Source: Pseudomonadota bacterium | GTDB taxonomy: Bacteria > Pseudomonadota > Alphaproteobacteria > Micropepsales > Micropepsaceae | Direction: 5' to 3' | DNA length: 64,000 nt | Assembly (NCBI GenBank): GCA_018241025.1 | Contig: JAFEEQ010000018.1 | Span: 124,001-188,000, forward strand | Shown: positions 9,052 through 17,991 of the stretch, in pieces | How the letters are laid out: every line of letters starts with the position of its first letter | How positions within the stretch are numbered: the first letter of the stretch is position 1 | Translations under genes and position numbers: made by a program | Notes under the pieces: model-generated | Database searches by the model: none | What the model saw: only the letters and a program-made list of their open reading frames with translations | What the model was told of the DNA's origin: nothing

Positions 9052-10516
9052 AACGCCTGCCGCCAAATGGCTGCGTAGCGACGATGCGACCTTCCGGCCG
9101 CGGGTGTTCCGCACCCAGGCCTACCGGATCGTGTTCGTCTATGTCGCGGTCTTCGCGGTCTCCGTCGCGGCGCTGCTCGCCTTCACCTATTGGAATACCA
9201 AGCGCGCCCTCGACTCGCAGACCGATCAGGTGATCGAGGGCGAGATCGCCGAACTCAACGCTCAGTATCTCCAACTGGGCCTGCGCGGCCTTGCGGATCT
9301 CATCGCCACGCGTTCCTCGCATGGCGGACCGGGACTCTATCTGCTCGCCAATTCCTTTCAGCAGCGCATAGTCGGCAATCTCGACTCCTGGCCACGGACG
9401 CTGGAACATCCCGGTAATTTCGTCGAATTCGACTACAAGCGGCGCACCGAAAACCAGATCGAGACGCGCCGCGCCCGCGGCCGGGTCTTTCCGCTTGCCG
9501 GCGGCTTCTACCTGCTCATCGCACAGGACGTTCACGAGCGCTACCTGACGGAGCGCCTGTTCACCACCACGCTGCCCTGGACGGTGGGGCTCGTCCTTGT
9601 TCTTGGTCTCGCGGGCGGCGGATTGATGGCGCGCAACATGCTGAGGCGCCTCGACCAGATCAATCGCACCAGCGCCGAAATCATTGGCGGCGATCTCACG
9701 CGCCGTGTTCCCATTGGTCCATCGCATGACGAGTTCGACGCGCTGGCGGAAAATCTCAATACCATGCTCGACCGGATCGAGCGGCTGATGAAAGGCGTTC
9801 GAGAAGTTGCGGATTCCGTCGCCCATGACCTGCGCACGCCGCTCAACCGCCTGCGCAACCGGTTGGAAACCACGCTGCGCCACATTGGCCCGGGCAGCGA
9901 ACAAGCCGGTGAGATCGAGGCCGCTGTCGCCGAGACAGACCAACTCATCACGACCTTCAACGCGCTCCTTCTGATTGCCGAGGCCGATGCCGGCGTCGCG
10001 CGGGGCAAGATGTCGATGATCGACCTTGCTCCGGTCGTGGAAGATGTCGCCGAACTTTATGAACCGCTGGCCGAAGAAAAGGGTGTCACCCTCAAGCTCA
10101 GTCCGGCAGGTTCGACGGTGATCGAAGGCAATCGTAGCCTGATCTCCCAGGCGCTCGCCAATCTCGTCGACAACGCGATCAAGTACACGCCGCAGGGCGG
10201 CCGCGTCACAGTTACGGCGCTCGAGACCCCGGACGGCGCAGAGCTGCGTGTCGCCGACAGCGGGCAGGGCATACCCGAAGCCGAGCGCGCCCGCGTCGTC
10301 GAACGCTTCGTCCGGCTCGACGCCAGCCGCAGCGCGCCGGGCACCGGTCTGGGGCTCAGCCTGGTGGCCGCCGTCGCGCGGTTGCATGACGCGCGTCTCG
10401 TGCTCGAAGACAACAAGCCGGGTCTGCGCGCCGTTATGCGGTTCCCGAGGCCGTCGCCGCGCGCCAAGTCGGCGCCGCCGCGCGGCCGAAACGAAAGCGC
10501 GGCCGCCGCGTCCTGA
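9035..10516 (+). CDS. feuQ: sensor histidine kinase, FeuQ-like
   Basis: A membrane-bound kinase partner of the preceding regulator. It has a first membrane span at about residues 32-52, a periplasmic sensor of about 125 residues, a second span at about 180-200 and a HAMP linker at 200-255. The phospho-accepting His264 lies in SVAHDLRTPLNRLRNR. The ATPase domain carries NLVDNAIKYTPQGG (N box), DSGQGIPEAE (G1) and GTGLGLSLV (G2). The start is GTG at 9035, inside the regulator's end. The C-terminus is Arg/Ala-rich and probably unstructured. The ligand is unknown; in the rhizobial homologue it relates to periplasmic glucans. Confidence 0.93.
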   Translation: MPPESETPAAKWLRSDDATFRPRVFRTQAYRIVFVYVAVFAVSVAALLAFTYWNTKRALDSQTDQVIEGEIAELNAQYLQLGLRGLADLIATRSSHGGPGLYLLANSFQQRIVGNLDSWPRTLEHPGNFVEFDYKRRTENQIETRRARGRVFPLAGGFYLLIAQDVHERYLTERLFTTTLPWTVGLVLVLGLAGGGLMARNMLRRLDQINRTSAEIIGGDLTRRVPIGPSHDEFDALAENLNTMLDRIERLMKGVREVADSVAHDLRTPLNRLRNRLETTLRHIGPGSEQAGEIEAAVAETDQLITTFNALLLIAEADAGVARGKMSMIDLAPVVEDVAELYEPLAEEKGVTLKLSPAGSTVIEGNRSLISQALANLVDNAIKYTPQGGRVTVTALETPDGAELRVADSGQGIPEAERARVVERFVRLDASRSAPGTGLGLSLVAAVARLHDARLVLEDNKPGLRAVMRFPRPSPRAKSAPPRGRNESAAAAS

Positions 10517-10556
10517 GCCTTGGCCGCGCCCGTGCGGACATGACATTCTGTACCCG

Positions 10557-13418
10557 ATGCCCTTGCTTCGCCCATTCGATTCCGCGCGCGCCGAGCGCAC
10601 CTTTGCGGCGCTCAGCGAAAAAGGCGTATCCCTGCCGCCCGCGTCGCTGCCGGTCTTCGCGGCGATCTTCGGCAACAGCCCGTTTCTCGCGCGGATGGCC
10701 CTGCGCGAGCATGCGATCTTGTCCGATCTTGCCGCCGGTGGCCCCGATGCAGTCGTTGATGGCGCGAAGGCACTCGCGCTTGGCGCCGCCGATGCCGAAA
10801 GCCAGAACGCTGCGATGCTTCAACTGCGCCTCGCCAAGCGTCGCGCCGCGCTCGCCATCGCCTATGCCGACATCGCCGGGCACTGGCCGCTCGCAGCGGT
10901 CACCAAGGCTCTGACCGAATTCGCCGATGCCTGTGTGAAGGGCGCGCTACGCTTCGTCTTGCGTGAGGCGGCAACGCGGGCCAATTTCGCCGAACGCGAT
11001 GGCGCGGTCCTCGAAGCGATGACCGGCCTCATCGTGCTCGCGATGGGTAAATACGGCGCCTTCGAGTTGAACTACTCGTCCGATATCGACCTTGTCGTGT
11101 TCTACGATCCGCGCCGCTTCCCCTTCCGCAAACGCGGCGACGCCCGCGGCGCCGCGGTCGATCTTGTGAAAGGTGTCGTCAAGCTGATGACCGACATCAC
11201 CGCCGACGGCTATGTCTTTCGTGTCGATCTGCGCCTGCGTCCCGATGCCGGCGCGACCCAGGTCGCGATCTCCACCGATGCGGCCGAGTCGTATTACGAA
11301 GGCATGGGCCAGAACTGGGAACGCGCGGCCTTCATCAAGGCCCGCGCCTGTGCCGGCGATCCGCAGGCGGGCGACGCGTTCCTGAAATCCATGGTTCCGT
11401 TCATCTGGCGGCGCAATCTCGACTACGCCGCGATCGAGGACATCCACTCGATCAAGCGCCAGATCCACGCCCATGGCGGCCATGGTACGATCGCCGTCGC
11501 CGGACACAACATCAAGCTCGGCCGCGGCGGCATCCGCGAGATCGAATTCTTCGCCCAGACCCAGCAACTCATACTCGGCGGCCGCATACCGGTGCTGCGC
11601 CAGCGCGGCACGCTGGCGGCGCTCGATGCCTTGCGCGATCAAGGCCTCGTTAGCGAGTCGACGACAGATGATCTGAAGCGTGCCTACGATTTTCTGCGCA
11701 CGCTCGAACACCGCCTCCAGATGGTGGAAGACCAGCAGACTCACAACGTGCCGAAATCCGATGAAGAGATCGCCCATATCGCCTGCTTCATGGGCTATCC
11801 CGATGCCGCGGCCTTCGGCGCTGCGCTGGTGGAACAGCTCGAAACCGTCCAGGGACACTACGCAAAGCTGTTCGAGCGCGAACAGGCGTTGACCGCGGGC
11901 GAGGGCGATCTCGTCTTCACCGGGGTCGAGGAAGACCCCGGCACGGTCCAGACGCTGGAAGCGATGGGCTTCCGCAACGCGCCGCATGTCTCTGCCGCGA
12001 TCCGCGGCTGGCATCACGGCCGCATCCGCGCGACGCGCAGCGCCCGCGCGCGCGAGCTTCTGACCAAGCTGGTGCCGGTACTCTTGCCTGCGCTCGCGCA
12101 CACCGCGGATCCCGATGCAGCCTTCGCGCAGTTCGATCGCTTCGTGAGCAATCTTCCGGCGGGCGTGCAGCTCTTCTCACTGCTCATGGCGCGGCCGGAG
12201 TTGATGCGCCTCATCGCCGGCATCATGGGCTCCGCGCCCCGTCTTGCGACTCATCTGAGCCGCGCGCCGCATACGCTCGATGCGTTGATCGACGCGGATT
12301 TCCTCCATCGCTTGCCTGGGCGCGCCGCGCTCGACACGCAACTTGCCGACCTCCTGCGCCGCGCCGAAGGCTACGAAGCCGCGCTCGATGTCGCGCGCCG
12401 CTTCGCGAGAGAACAGATTTTCCGCGTCGGGGTCCAGGTCATCGAAGGCGCGGCGACGGCCGCAGATGCCGGCCCGGCCTTTGCAGACATCGCCGAAAGC
12501 GTCATTTCAGGTCTTTTGCCGGTGGTTGAGCGTGAACTTGGCGAGAGCGCCGGCACGATCCCCGGCGCCAGCTTCGGTGTTGTCGCCATGGGGAAGCTCG
12601 GCGGCCGCGAGATGACCGCCGGCTCCGATCTCGATCTCATCTTCGTCTACGAGGTTCCCGAAGATGCCGAAGCGAGCAATGGGCCGAAGCCGCTTCCGGT
12701 CATCGCCTATTATGCGCGGCTCGCACAGCGGCTGATCGCGGCACTGACCGTGCACACCGGTGCGGGCGGGCTCTACGAGGTCGACATGCGCCTGCGCCCG
12801 ACCGGCAACAAGGGTCCGGCTGCGGTCGCGCTCGCCTCCTTCGCGCGTTACCACGCGGAAGAGTCCTGGACATGGGAGCGCATGGCGTTGACCCGCGCCC
12901 GTGTCGTCACCGCCCCCCCGGAACTCAAGTCCAGCATCGAAGCGGTCATCCGCAAAACACTCACCGCTGCGCATGACCGGCTGAAGGTGACGACAGATGC
13001 TCGCGACATGCGTGCCAAGCTCGCGGCACAGTTCCCCGGGAAGAACCGTTGGGACCTGAAATTCGCACCAGGCGGGCTCGTCGATATCGAATTCGTCGCC
13101 CAGGCTTTGCAGCTCACTGCAGCCGGTCATCCGGGCGTGCTCTCGACCAACACCATCGCCGCGCTCAACAAGCTCGCAGCGGCGGGATTGCTCTCTGCCG
13201 GCCATGCACGCACGCTGATCGCGGCAGCGACGCTGGAACATGCCTTGACGCAAGTGCTGCGCATCGCGCTCGAAGGCACGCTCGATCCCGAGCGTGCGAC
13301 GCCTGGGCTGAAGGCGCTGCTGATCAAGGCCGCCGGCGTCGACAGTTTCGCGGCGCTCGAAGAACGCCTCGGTTCGCTTCAGGCGCAGGCGCGGGAGATC
13401 ATGACCGCGATTCTCTGA
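10557..13418 (+). CDS. glnE: bifunctional glutamine synthetase adenylyltransferase/adenylyl-removing enzyme GlnE
   Basis: GlnE adds AMP to, and removes it from, glutamine synthetase to match nitrogen status signalled by PII. The 953-aa protein has the two-headed layout of the family. The N-terminal nucleotidyltransferase half has GKYGAFELNYSSDIDLVVFYD with the catalytic Asp pair. The C-terminal half has GKLGGREMTAGSDLDLIFVYE. Each half is followed by an RRNLDYAAIEDI- or RLRPTGNKGP-type segment. The ATG at 10557 gives the usual length; the open frame continues upstream through the kinase gene and is not coding there. It lies 40 bases after the kinase gene and is convergent with the ABC ATPase gene, with a four-base gap. 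Confidence 0.97.
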   Translation: MPLLRPFDSARAERTFAALSEKGVSLPPASLPVFAAIFGNSPFLARMALREHAILSDLAAGGPDAVVDGAKALALGAADAESQNAAMLQLRLAKRRAALAIAYADIAGHWPLAAVTKALTEFADACVKGALRFVLREAATRANFAERDGAVLEAMTGLIVLAMGKYGAFELNYSSDIDLVVFYDPRRFPFRKRGDARGAAVDLVKGVVKLMTDITADGYVFRVDLRLRPDAGATQVAISTDAAESYYEGMGQNWERAAFIKARACAGDPQAGDAFLKSMVPFIWRRNLDYAAIEDIHSIKRQIHAHGGHGTIAVAGHNIKLGRGGIREIEFFAQTQQLILGGRIPVLRQRGTLAALDALRDQGLVSESTTDDLKRAYDFLRTLEHRLQMVEDQQTHNVPKSDEEIAHIACFMGYPDAAAFGAALVEQLETVQGHYAKLFEREQALTAGEGDLVFTGVEEDPGTVQTLEAMGFRNAPHVSAAIRGWHHGRIRATRSARARELLTKLVPVLLPALAHTADPDAAFAQFDRFVSNLPAGVQLFSLLMARPELMRLIAGIMGSAPRLATHLSRAPHTLDALIDADFLHRLPGRAALDTQLADLLRRAEGYEAALDVARRFAREQIFRVGVQVIEGAATAADAGPAFADIAESVISGLLPVVERELGESAGTIPGASFGVVAMGKLGGREMTAGSDLDLIFVYEVPEDAEASNGPKPLPVIAYYARLAQRLIAALTVHTGAGGLYEVDMRLRPTGNKGPAAVALASFARYHAEESWTWERMALTRARVVTAPPELKSSIEAVIRKTLTAAHDRLKVTTDARDMRAKLAAQFPGKNRWDLKFAPGGLVDIEFVAQALQLTAAGHPGVLSTNTIAALNKLAAAGLLSAGHARTLIAAATLEHALTQVLRIALEGTLDPERATPGLKALLIKAAGVDSFAALEERLGSLQAQAREIMTAIL

Positions 13419-13422
13419 TCCG

Positions 13423-14487
13423 TCAGGACCGCAGGATCAGAACGGCATCGTCGCTCCAATCGAGATGCACCGCTTCGCCAACTTTGTGTCCGGCCTGCGC
13501 GGCTGTGTTCTGCGCCGCGACCGATACCGGCGCGTCGCGGCCCGCGATCCGGATGTTGTAATGGCTGCGCTCGCCGAGATAGGCCGCCGCCGCCACCGTT
13601 CCCGCCACTCGCCCGCCTGCGGCCGAGAGCGATATCTTCTCGGGCCGCAGCGCGAGCAGCAATTTCGTGCCAGCCGCATCGGGCGCCGCGACCGTCATCG
13701 TCCCGGCCGCGCCGGCATCAAGCGTAGCGCGTTCGCCGTCACGCGCGCGCACGACACCGTCGAAGAAATTGATCTCGCCGATGAAGTCGGCCACTTCGCG
13801 GCAGTTCGGCGCCTCGTAAAGCTCGCGTGGACTTGCAATCTGCAAAATCCTTCCACCCGACATCACCGCCACCCGATCCGACAGCGCAAGTGCTTCCTCC
13901 TGGTCATGGGTGACGAAAACGAAAGTGATCCCGACGCTCTTCTGAAGCTGCCGCAGCTCGATCTGCATCGCCTCGCGCAACCGCTTGTCGAGCGCGCCGA
14001 GCGGCTCATCGAGCAACAGAACTTTGGGTCGCTGCACCAGCGCCCGCGCCAGCGCTACGCGCTGACGCTGCCCGCCTGAGAGCTGATCGGCGCGCCGTGC
14101 GCCGAAGCCGTCGAGCTTGATCATCGCCAGCGCGTCCTCGACCCGCTTGCGCAATTCCGCCCGCTTCAACTTCGCCTTGCGCAGGCCATAGGCGATATTG
14201 TCGAACACGTTCAGATGCGGGAAAATCGCATAGGACTGGAACACCATGTTCGACGGCCGCTGGTTCGGCGGCAGGTCGGTGATCCGCGCGCCTTCCACGA
14301 AAATGTCGCCCGCGCTCGGATATTCGAAGCCGGCGATCATCCGCAGCAAGGTGGTCTTGCCGCAGCCCGAAGGCCCCAGCAGCGAAAAGAACTCGCCGCG
14401 TGCGATCGCGAGATCGGCATCGTCCACCGCGGTCACGCCGCCGAAGCGTTTGCTGACATGCGCGATGCGCAGAAAGTCCTCGCTCAT
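13423..14487 (-). CDS. ABC transporter ATP-binding protein, spermidine/putrescine type (PotA/PotG-like)
   Basis: The energising subunit of an importer. The 354-aa protein has Walker A GPSGCGKTT, the signature LSGGQRQRVALARAL, Walker B VLLLDEPLGALD, the switch histidine in FVTHDQEEAL, and a C-terminal TOBE domain from about residue 270. Length and the TOBE domain match PotA-type ATPases. It is the last gene of a three-gene minus-strand operon, with a four-base ATGA overlap to the permease upstream. Substrate assignment rests on family resemblance of all three subunits; putrescine, spermidine or another small organic cation or acid are all possible. Confidence 0.93.
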   Translation of the reverse strand: MSEDFLRIAHVSKRFGGVTAVDDADLAIARGEFFSLLGPSGCGKTTLLRMIAGFEYPSAGDIFVEGARITDLPPNQRPSNMVFQSYAIFPHLNVFDNIAYGLRKAKLKRAELRKRVEDALAMIKLDGFGARRADQLSGGQRQRVALARALVQRPKVLLLDEPLGALDKRLREAMQIELRQLQKSVGITFVFVTHDQEEALALSDRVAVMSGGRILQIASPRELYEAPNCREVADFIGEINFFDGVVRARDGERATLDAGAAGTMTVAAPDAAGTKLLLALRPEKISLSAAGGRVAGTVAAAAYLGERSHYNIRIAGRDAPVSVAAQNTAAQAGHKVGEAVHLDWSDDAVLILRS

Positions 14488-15290
14488 GCCCCGACCACCG
14501 CCCGTTTACCGTCCTTGATGCCGTGGTTGCGCACCCATTCGGCGATCACCACCAATATTGCAGACGCGACGAGGATCAGCGCGCCCAGCGCCAGCACCGC
14601 CGGCAGCTTGTAGGGAAAGCGCAGCTGGCCCCAGATATAGATCGGCAACGTCGCCTCGCTGCCGGCGAGAAAATACGCGATCAGGAACTCGTCGAAGGAG
14701 ACGATGAAGGTCAGCAGCAGGCTCGAGATGATGCCGGGCAGGGCGAGCGGAAAGGTCACGCGCCAGAACGTCATCCAGCCGTTCTCGCCGAGATCGAGCG
14801 AGGCTTCTTCCAGGCTCTTGTCGAAGCCGTCGAGCCGCGACATCAGCACGGTGATGGCGAAGGGAATGCAGATCAGGCAATGCCCGGCGATCACCGTCAC
14901 CAGCGACAGCGGCACGCCCGCAAGATTGAGCAGGATCAGCAGCGAGATGCCGAGCACGATATCGGGGATGAACAGCGGCAAGGACGTGAAGGCGAGCACC
15001 GCGCCGCCGCCCGGAACGCGATAGCGCGTCAGCGCCTTGGCCGCGAGCAGGCCGAGCAGGGTCGATACTGCGGCCGTGATTGCTCCGACCTCCAGGCTGT
15101 TGCGCAAGGCATGCAGCATCGCGCTGTCGGCCAGCATCTGGCCGTACCACTGGGTGGTGAAGCCGTTCAGCGGAAAAGCGATGAACACCGAATTGTTGAA
15201 CGAGAACAGCGGCAGGAACAGCACCGGCACATAGAGGAACGCCAGATATGCGACCGCATAGAGAGAGAGCCCGATTCGCGAGCGCCGCAT
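14484..15290 (-). CDS. ABC transporter permease, PotC/PotI-like
   Basis: A 268-aa inner-membrane permease with about six spans. It contains the cytoplasmic coupling motif EEASLDLGENGWMTFWRVTFP, which fits the EAA-x3-G-x9-I-x-LP consensus contacting the ATPase. The N-terminus resembles the PotC branch (YVPVLFLPLFSFNNS). It is the second permease in the operon and overlaps both neighbours by one to four bases, which implies translational coupling. No unusual features were seen. Confidence 0.92.
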   Translation of the reverse strand: MRRSRIGLSLYAVAYLAFLYVPVLFLPLFSFNNSVFIAFPLNGFTTQWYGQMLADSAMLHALRNSLEVGAITAAVSTLLGLLAAKALTRYRVPGGGAVLAFTSLPLFIPDIVLGISLLILLNLAGVPLSLVTVIAGHCLICIPFAITVLMSRLDGFDKSLEEASLDLGENGWMTFWRVTFPLALPGIISSLLLTFIVSFDEFLIAYFLAGSEATLPIYIWGQLRFPYKLPAVLALGALILVASAILVVIAEWVRNHGIKDGKRAVVGA

Positions 15291-16198
15291 CAGTGGATTC
15301 TCCGCGCCGCGGCGCGCATTGCACCGGTGAAGAGCAGCGTCGCGATGCCGACCGCCGCCATGCTGGCGATGGCGAGCGCGGCGCCGAGCGGCCAGTTGCC
15401 GACCTTGTCGAACTGCTCCTCGATCACATTGGCGATCATCACGCCGCCCGATCCGCCGACCAGCGCCGGTGTGACGTAGTCACCGGTCGTCGGCACGAAA
15501 ATCAGCACGGCGGCGCCGATCACACCCGGCAGCGACAGCGGCAGCGTCACGCGCAGGAAGCGCCGCACCGGCCCGTCGCCGAGATCGGAAGCGGCTTCGA
15601 GCAGCGAGCGGTCGATCTTCTCCAGGCTCACATAGATCGGAAGGATCGCGAACGGCGCCCAGGCATGGGCCAGCGCGACGACGACGGCGAAGGGATTGTA
15701 GAGCAGGAATTCGAGCGGTGCATGGATCAGCCCGAGGCTCATCAACCCCGAATTGATCACGCCGTTGTAGCCGAGGATCAGTTTCCACGCGAAGATGCGC
15801 AGCAGATAGCTCGTCCAGAACGGAATGGTCAGCAGGATGAGCCAGATGAACTTGGACTTTTCCACGCCGAAGGCGACGAAATACGCCATCGGATAGGCGA
15901 GCAGCACGGTGATCAGCGTCACCGCCGCCGAGATTTCGATCGAGCGGTAGAACAGTGCGCGATAGGTCGGCCGGCCCAGGCTATCGGCATATTGCGCCAG
16001 CGTCAGCGTGGTATCGACGCCATAGCCGGCCTGTGTCCAGAAACTGTAGAGCGTCAGCAGCGCCAGCGGTGCCGCGAGCGCGGCAACCATGATGATCATG
16101 GTGGGCGAGAGCAGGGCGAGCCCGCGGGCGCCCTCCGAACGGCGATAGAAGCGCGCCAGCCGCGCCGTCACTCCGCCCATCGCCACTTTCACCCGCAT
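15290..16198 (-). CDS. ABC transporter permease, PotB/PotH-like
   Basis: A 302-aa inner-membrane permease with a longer N-terminal cytoplasmic part, a first span at about residues 30-50, and the coupling motif LLEAASDLGDGPVRRFLRVTLP. It pairs with the adjacent PotC-like subunit to form the heterodimeric pore. It is the first gene of the operon; the divergent neighbour at 16288 is an unrelated membrane protein. A periplasmic binding protein (PotD/PotF type) would normally be encoded next to these three genes and is absent within the window. Confidence 0.92.
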   Translation of the reverse strand: MRVKVAMGGVTARLARFYRRSEGARGLALLSPTMIIMVAALAAPLALLTLYSFWTQAGYGVDTTLTLAQYADSLGRPTYRALFYRSIEISAAVTLITVLLAYPMAYFVAFGVEKSKFIWLILLTIPFWTSYLLRIFAWKLILGYNGVINSGLMSLGLIHAPLEFLLYNPFAVVVALAHAWAPFAILPIYVSLEKIDRSLLEAASDLGDGPVRRFLRVTLPLSLPGVIGAAVLIFVPTTGDYVTPALVGGSGGVMIANVIEEQFDKVGNWPLGAALAIASMAAVGIATLLFTGAMRAAARRIH

Positions 16199-16287
16199 GC
16201 CCCGCCATATCTATTTAGCAAGCACGGCCGCCTGCGCACACCGTAATCTATGGGCTTGCGGCAATTGGAGCGGTATCGTCGGCCGGT

Positions 16288-17001
16288 ATGACCACCCACG
16301 TTCTCGACGCCGGCAAGATCGTCCTGACCGTCGCGCGCCTGCGCGACCGCATCGCCGAACGTTTCCCGGGCTCCGGTCTCGCCGTGGTCGCCGCCGATCT
16401 TACAGAGACCGCGCGCGCGACGGCGGCGCGGGTGGACGAACTCAATCGTTCCAACCTGCCGTTGCGCGCCCTCGCGCTGGTCGCGGTGATCGCAGGTCTC
16501 GCCGCCCAGATCTACGTCGCGCGTCTGGTGGATTGGTCGGCGGTTCTCGCCCGGGCCGATGTCGTCGGCATAACCCAGGGTCTCGACTCGATCGTCAATC
16601 TATTGCTGCTCGCATTTGCGGCACTGTGGTTCGTTCTCACGCTGGAGCAACGCCTGAAGCGCCGCCGCATCCTGCACCAGTTGTTCGAGCTTCGCTCTTT
16701 CGCCCATGTCGTCGACATGCACCAGCTCACCAAGGATCCGACGATCCTGCTTGCCGGTGGCAGCGCGACACCGTCTTCGCCAGAACGCCGGATGACCGAG
16801 TTCGAACTCTCGCGCTATCTCGACTACTGCGCGGAGCTGCTGGCGCTGATCGCCAAGCTCGCGGCTCTTTACGCGGCATCCAATCCCGATCCCGCCATCG
16901 TCACCGCCGTGACCGGGGTCGAGGAACTGACCTCCGATCTTGGCCGCAAGATCTGGCAGAAGATCATGATCATAAACCGCCTCGACGAGCGGCAAGGCTG
17001 A
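16288..17001 (+). CDS. conserved hypothetical membrane protein, 237 aa
   Basis: Two clear membrane spans, at about residues 57-78 and 97-117, separate an N-terminal soluble arm from a C-terminal cytosolic-looking domain of about 115 residues with basic and acidic helices. The segment RRRILHQLFELRSFAHVVDMHQL after the second span (only its start is distinctive) is charged and probably helical. I do not recognise a named family. The start ATG at 16288 is the first in frame. It is divergent from the ABC operon (90 bases) and 79 bases upstream of the EamA transporter on the same strand. Confidence 0.7.
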   Translation: MTTHVLDAGKIVLTVARLRDRIAERFPGSGLAVVAADLTETARATAARVDELNRSNLPLRALALVAVIAGLAAQIYVARLVDWSAVLARADVVGITQGLDSIVNLLLLAFAALWFVLTLEQRLKRRRILHQLFELRSFAHVVDMHQLTKDPTILLAGGSATPSSPERRMTEFELSRYLDYCAELLALIAKLAALYAASNPDPAIVTAVTGVEELTSDLGRKIWQKIMIINRLDERQG

Positions 17002-17079
17002 AGCCCGCGCTTTGCAAGGGGTGGCAATGCATAATTGGCGCTACCGCACAGTCCTCCACCCACATAAGTCTCTGCCGCC

Positions 17080-17991
17080 ATGACGCACAAAGACAGCCAC
17101 CTGCCACTGCCGCATATCCTGCTCGCCGTCGCGGTGATGGCGGTCTGGGGCAGCAATTTCGTCGTCATCAAGATTGCGCTCACCCATCTGCCGCCGTTGC
17201 TTTTCGCCACGCTGCGTTTCACGCTCGCCTTCCTGCCGGCCGCGCTGTTCATTCGCCGCCCGAAGGTTCCCTGGTCGCATCTGGCCGCCTATGGCGTGCT
17301 CATCGGCGCGGGCCAGTTCGGCCTTCTCTATATCGCGATGGACGGCTTTATTTCGCCCGGCCTCGCCTCGCTGGTGATCCAGATCCAGGTCTTTTTCACC
17401 GTCGGCCTCGCCATGTGGTTCACCGGCGAGCGGGTCAAGTCGTATCAGCTCGTCGCGCTGGTTCTGGCTGCCGTCGGCCTTGGTATCATCATCGCCCATC
17501 GCGGCGGCGACGTGACCGCGCTCGGGCTCATATTGGTATTGCTTGCCGCGCTCGGCTGGGCCGGCGGCAACCAGGTCGCCAAGGCGAGTGCGACGACCGA
17601 CATGCTGTCCTATGTTATCTGGTCGAGCCTTTTTGCCGTGCCGCCGCTTCTCGTGCTGTCGCTGCTCTATGACGGCTGGCCGGCGATCGAAACCGGCGTC
17701 GCAAATGCCGATCTCACGACCTGGGCGGCGGTGCTCTATCAGTCGGTCGGCAACACGATGTTCGGCTATGCGAGTTGGGGCTGGCTGCTCAATCGCCATC
17801 CCGCCGCCACCGTCGCGCCCTTCGCGCTGCTCGTTCCCGTATTCGGTATGGGCTGCTCCACGCTTCTGCTCGGCGAGCCCCTGCAAGGCTGGAAGCTGAT
17901 CGCCGCCGCCCTGGTATTGCTCGGGCTTGCGGTGAACGTCGCCTGGCCGCGGCTTGCACGCCGCCGCGCCGCTGTCACACTGCCCTCATGA
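17080..17991 (+). CDS. EamA-family (DMT) transporter
   Basis: A 303-aa membrane protein with about ten spans formed by two EamA repeats. The first repeat begins MAVWGSNFVVIKIAL and ends near IQVFFTVGLAMWFTGERV; the second ends near PVFGMGCSTLLLGEPL, the paired signature of the drug/metabolite transporter superfamily. Members such as RhtA, YdcZ and EamA export amino acids or small metabolites; the substrate here is unknown. It overlaps dgoK by ATGA, suggesting co-expression, though no clear shared pathway follows from that. Confidence 0.92.
   Translation: MTHKDSHLPLPHILLAVAVMAVWGSNFVVIKIALTHLPPLLFATLRFTLAFLPAALFIRRPKVPWSHLAAYGVLIGAGQFGLLYIAMDGFISPGLASLVIQIQVFFTVGLAMWFTGERVKSYQLVALVLAAVGLGIIIAHRGGDVTALGLILVLLAALGWAGGNQVAKASATTDMLSYVIWSSLFAVPPLLVLSLLYDGWPAIETGVANADLTTWAAVLYQSVGNTMFGYASWGWLLNRHPAATVAPFALLVPVFGMGCSTLLLGEPLQGWKLIAAALVLLGLAVNVAWPRLARRRAAVTLPS

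Noticed and set aside
6661..9114. 817-codon minus-strand open frame opposite degP and the response regulator
   Set aside because: Antisense shadow with Arg/Asp/His-rich composition and no domain; the plus strand carries intact protease and regulator motifs.
10248..10556. upstream extension of glnE into the kinase gene
   Set aside because: The extension reads kinase DNA in another frame and is Arg/Ser/Pro-rich; the ATG at 10557 gives the normal GlnE start and length.
8855..10675. 606-codon minus-strand open frame opposite the sensor kinase
   Set aside because: Antisense shadow. The kinase motifs on the plus strand explain the codon periodicity.
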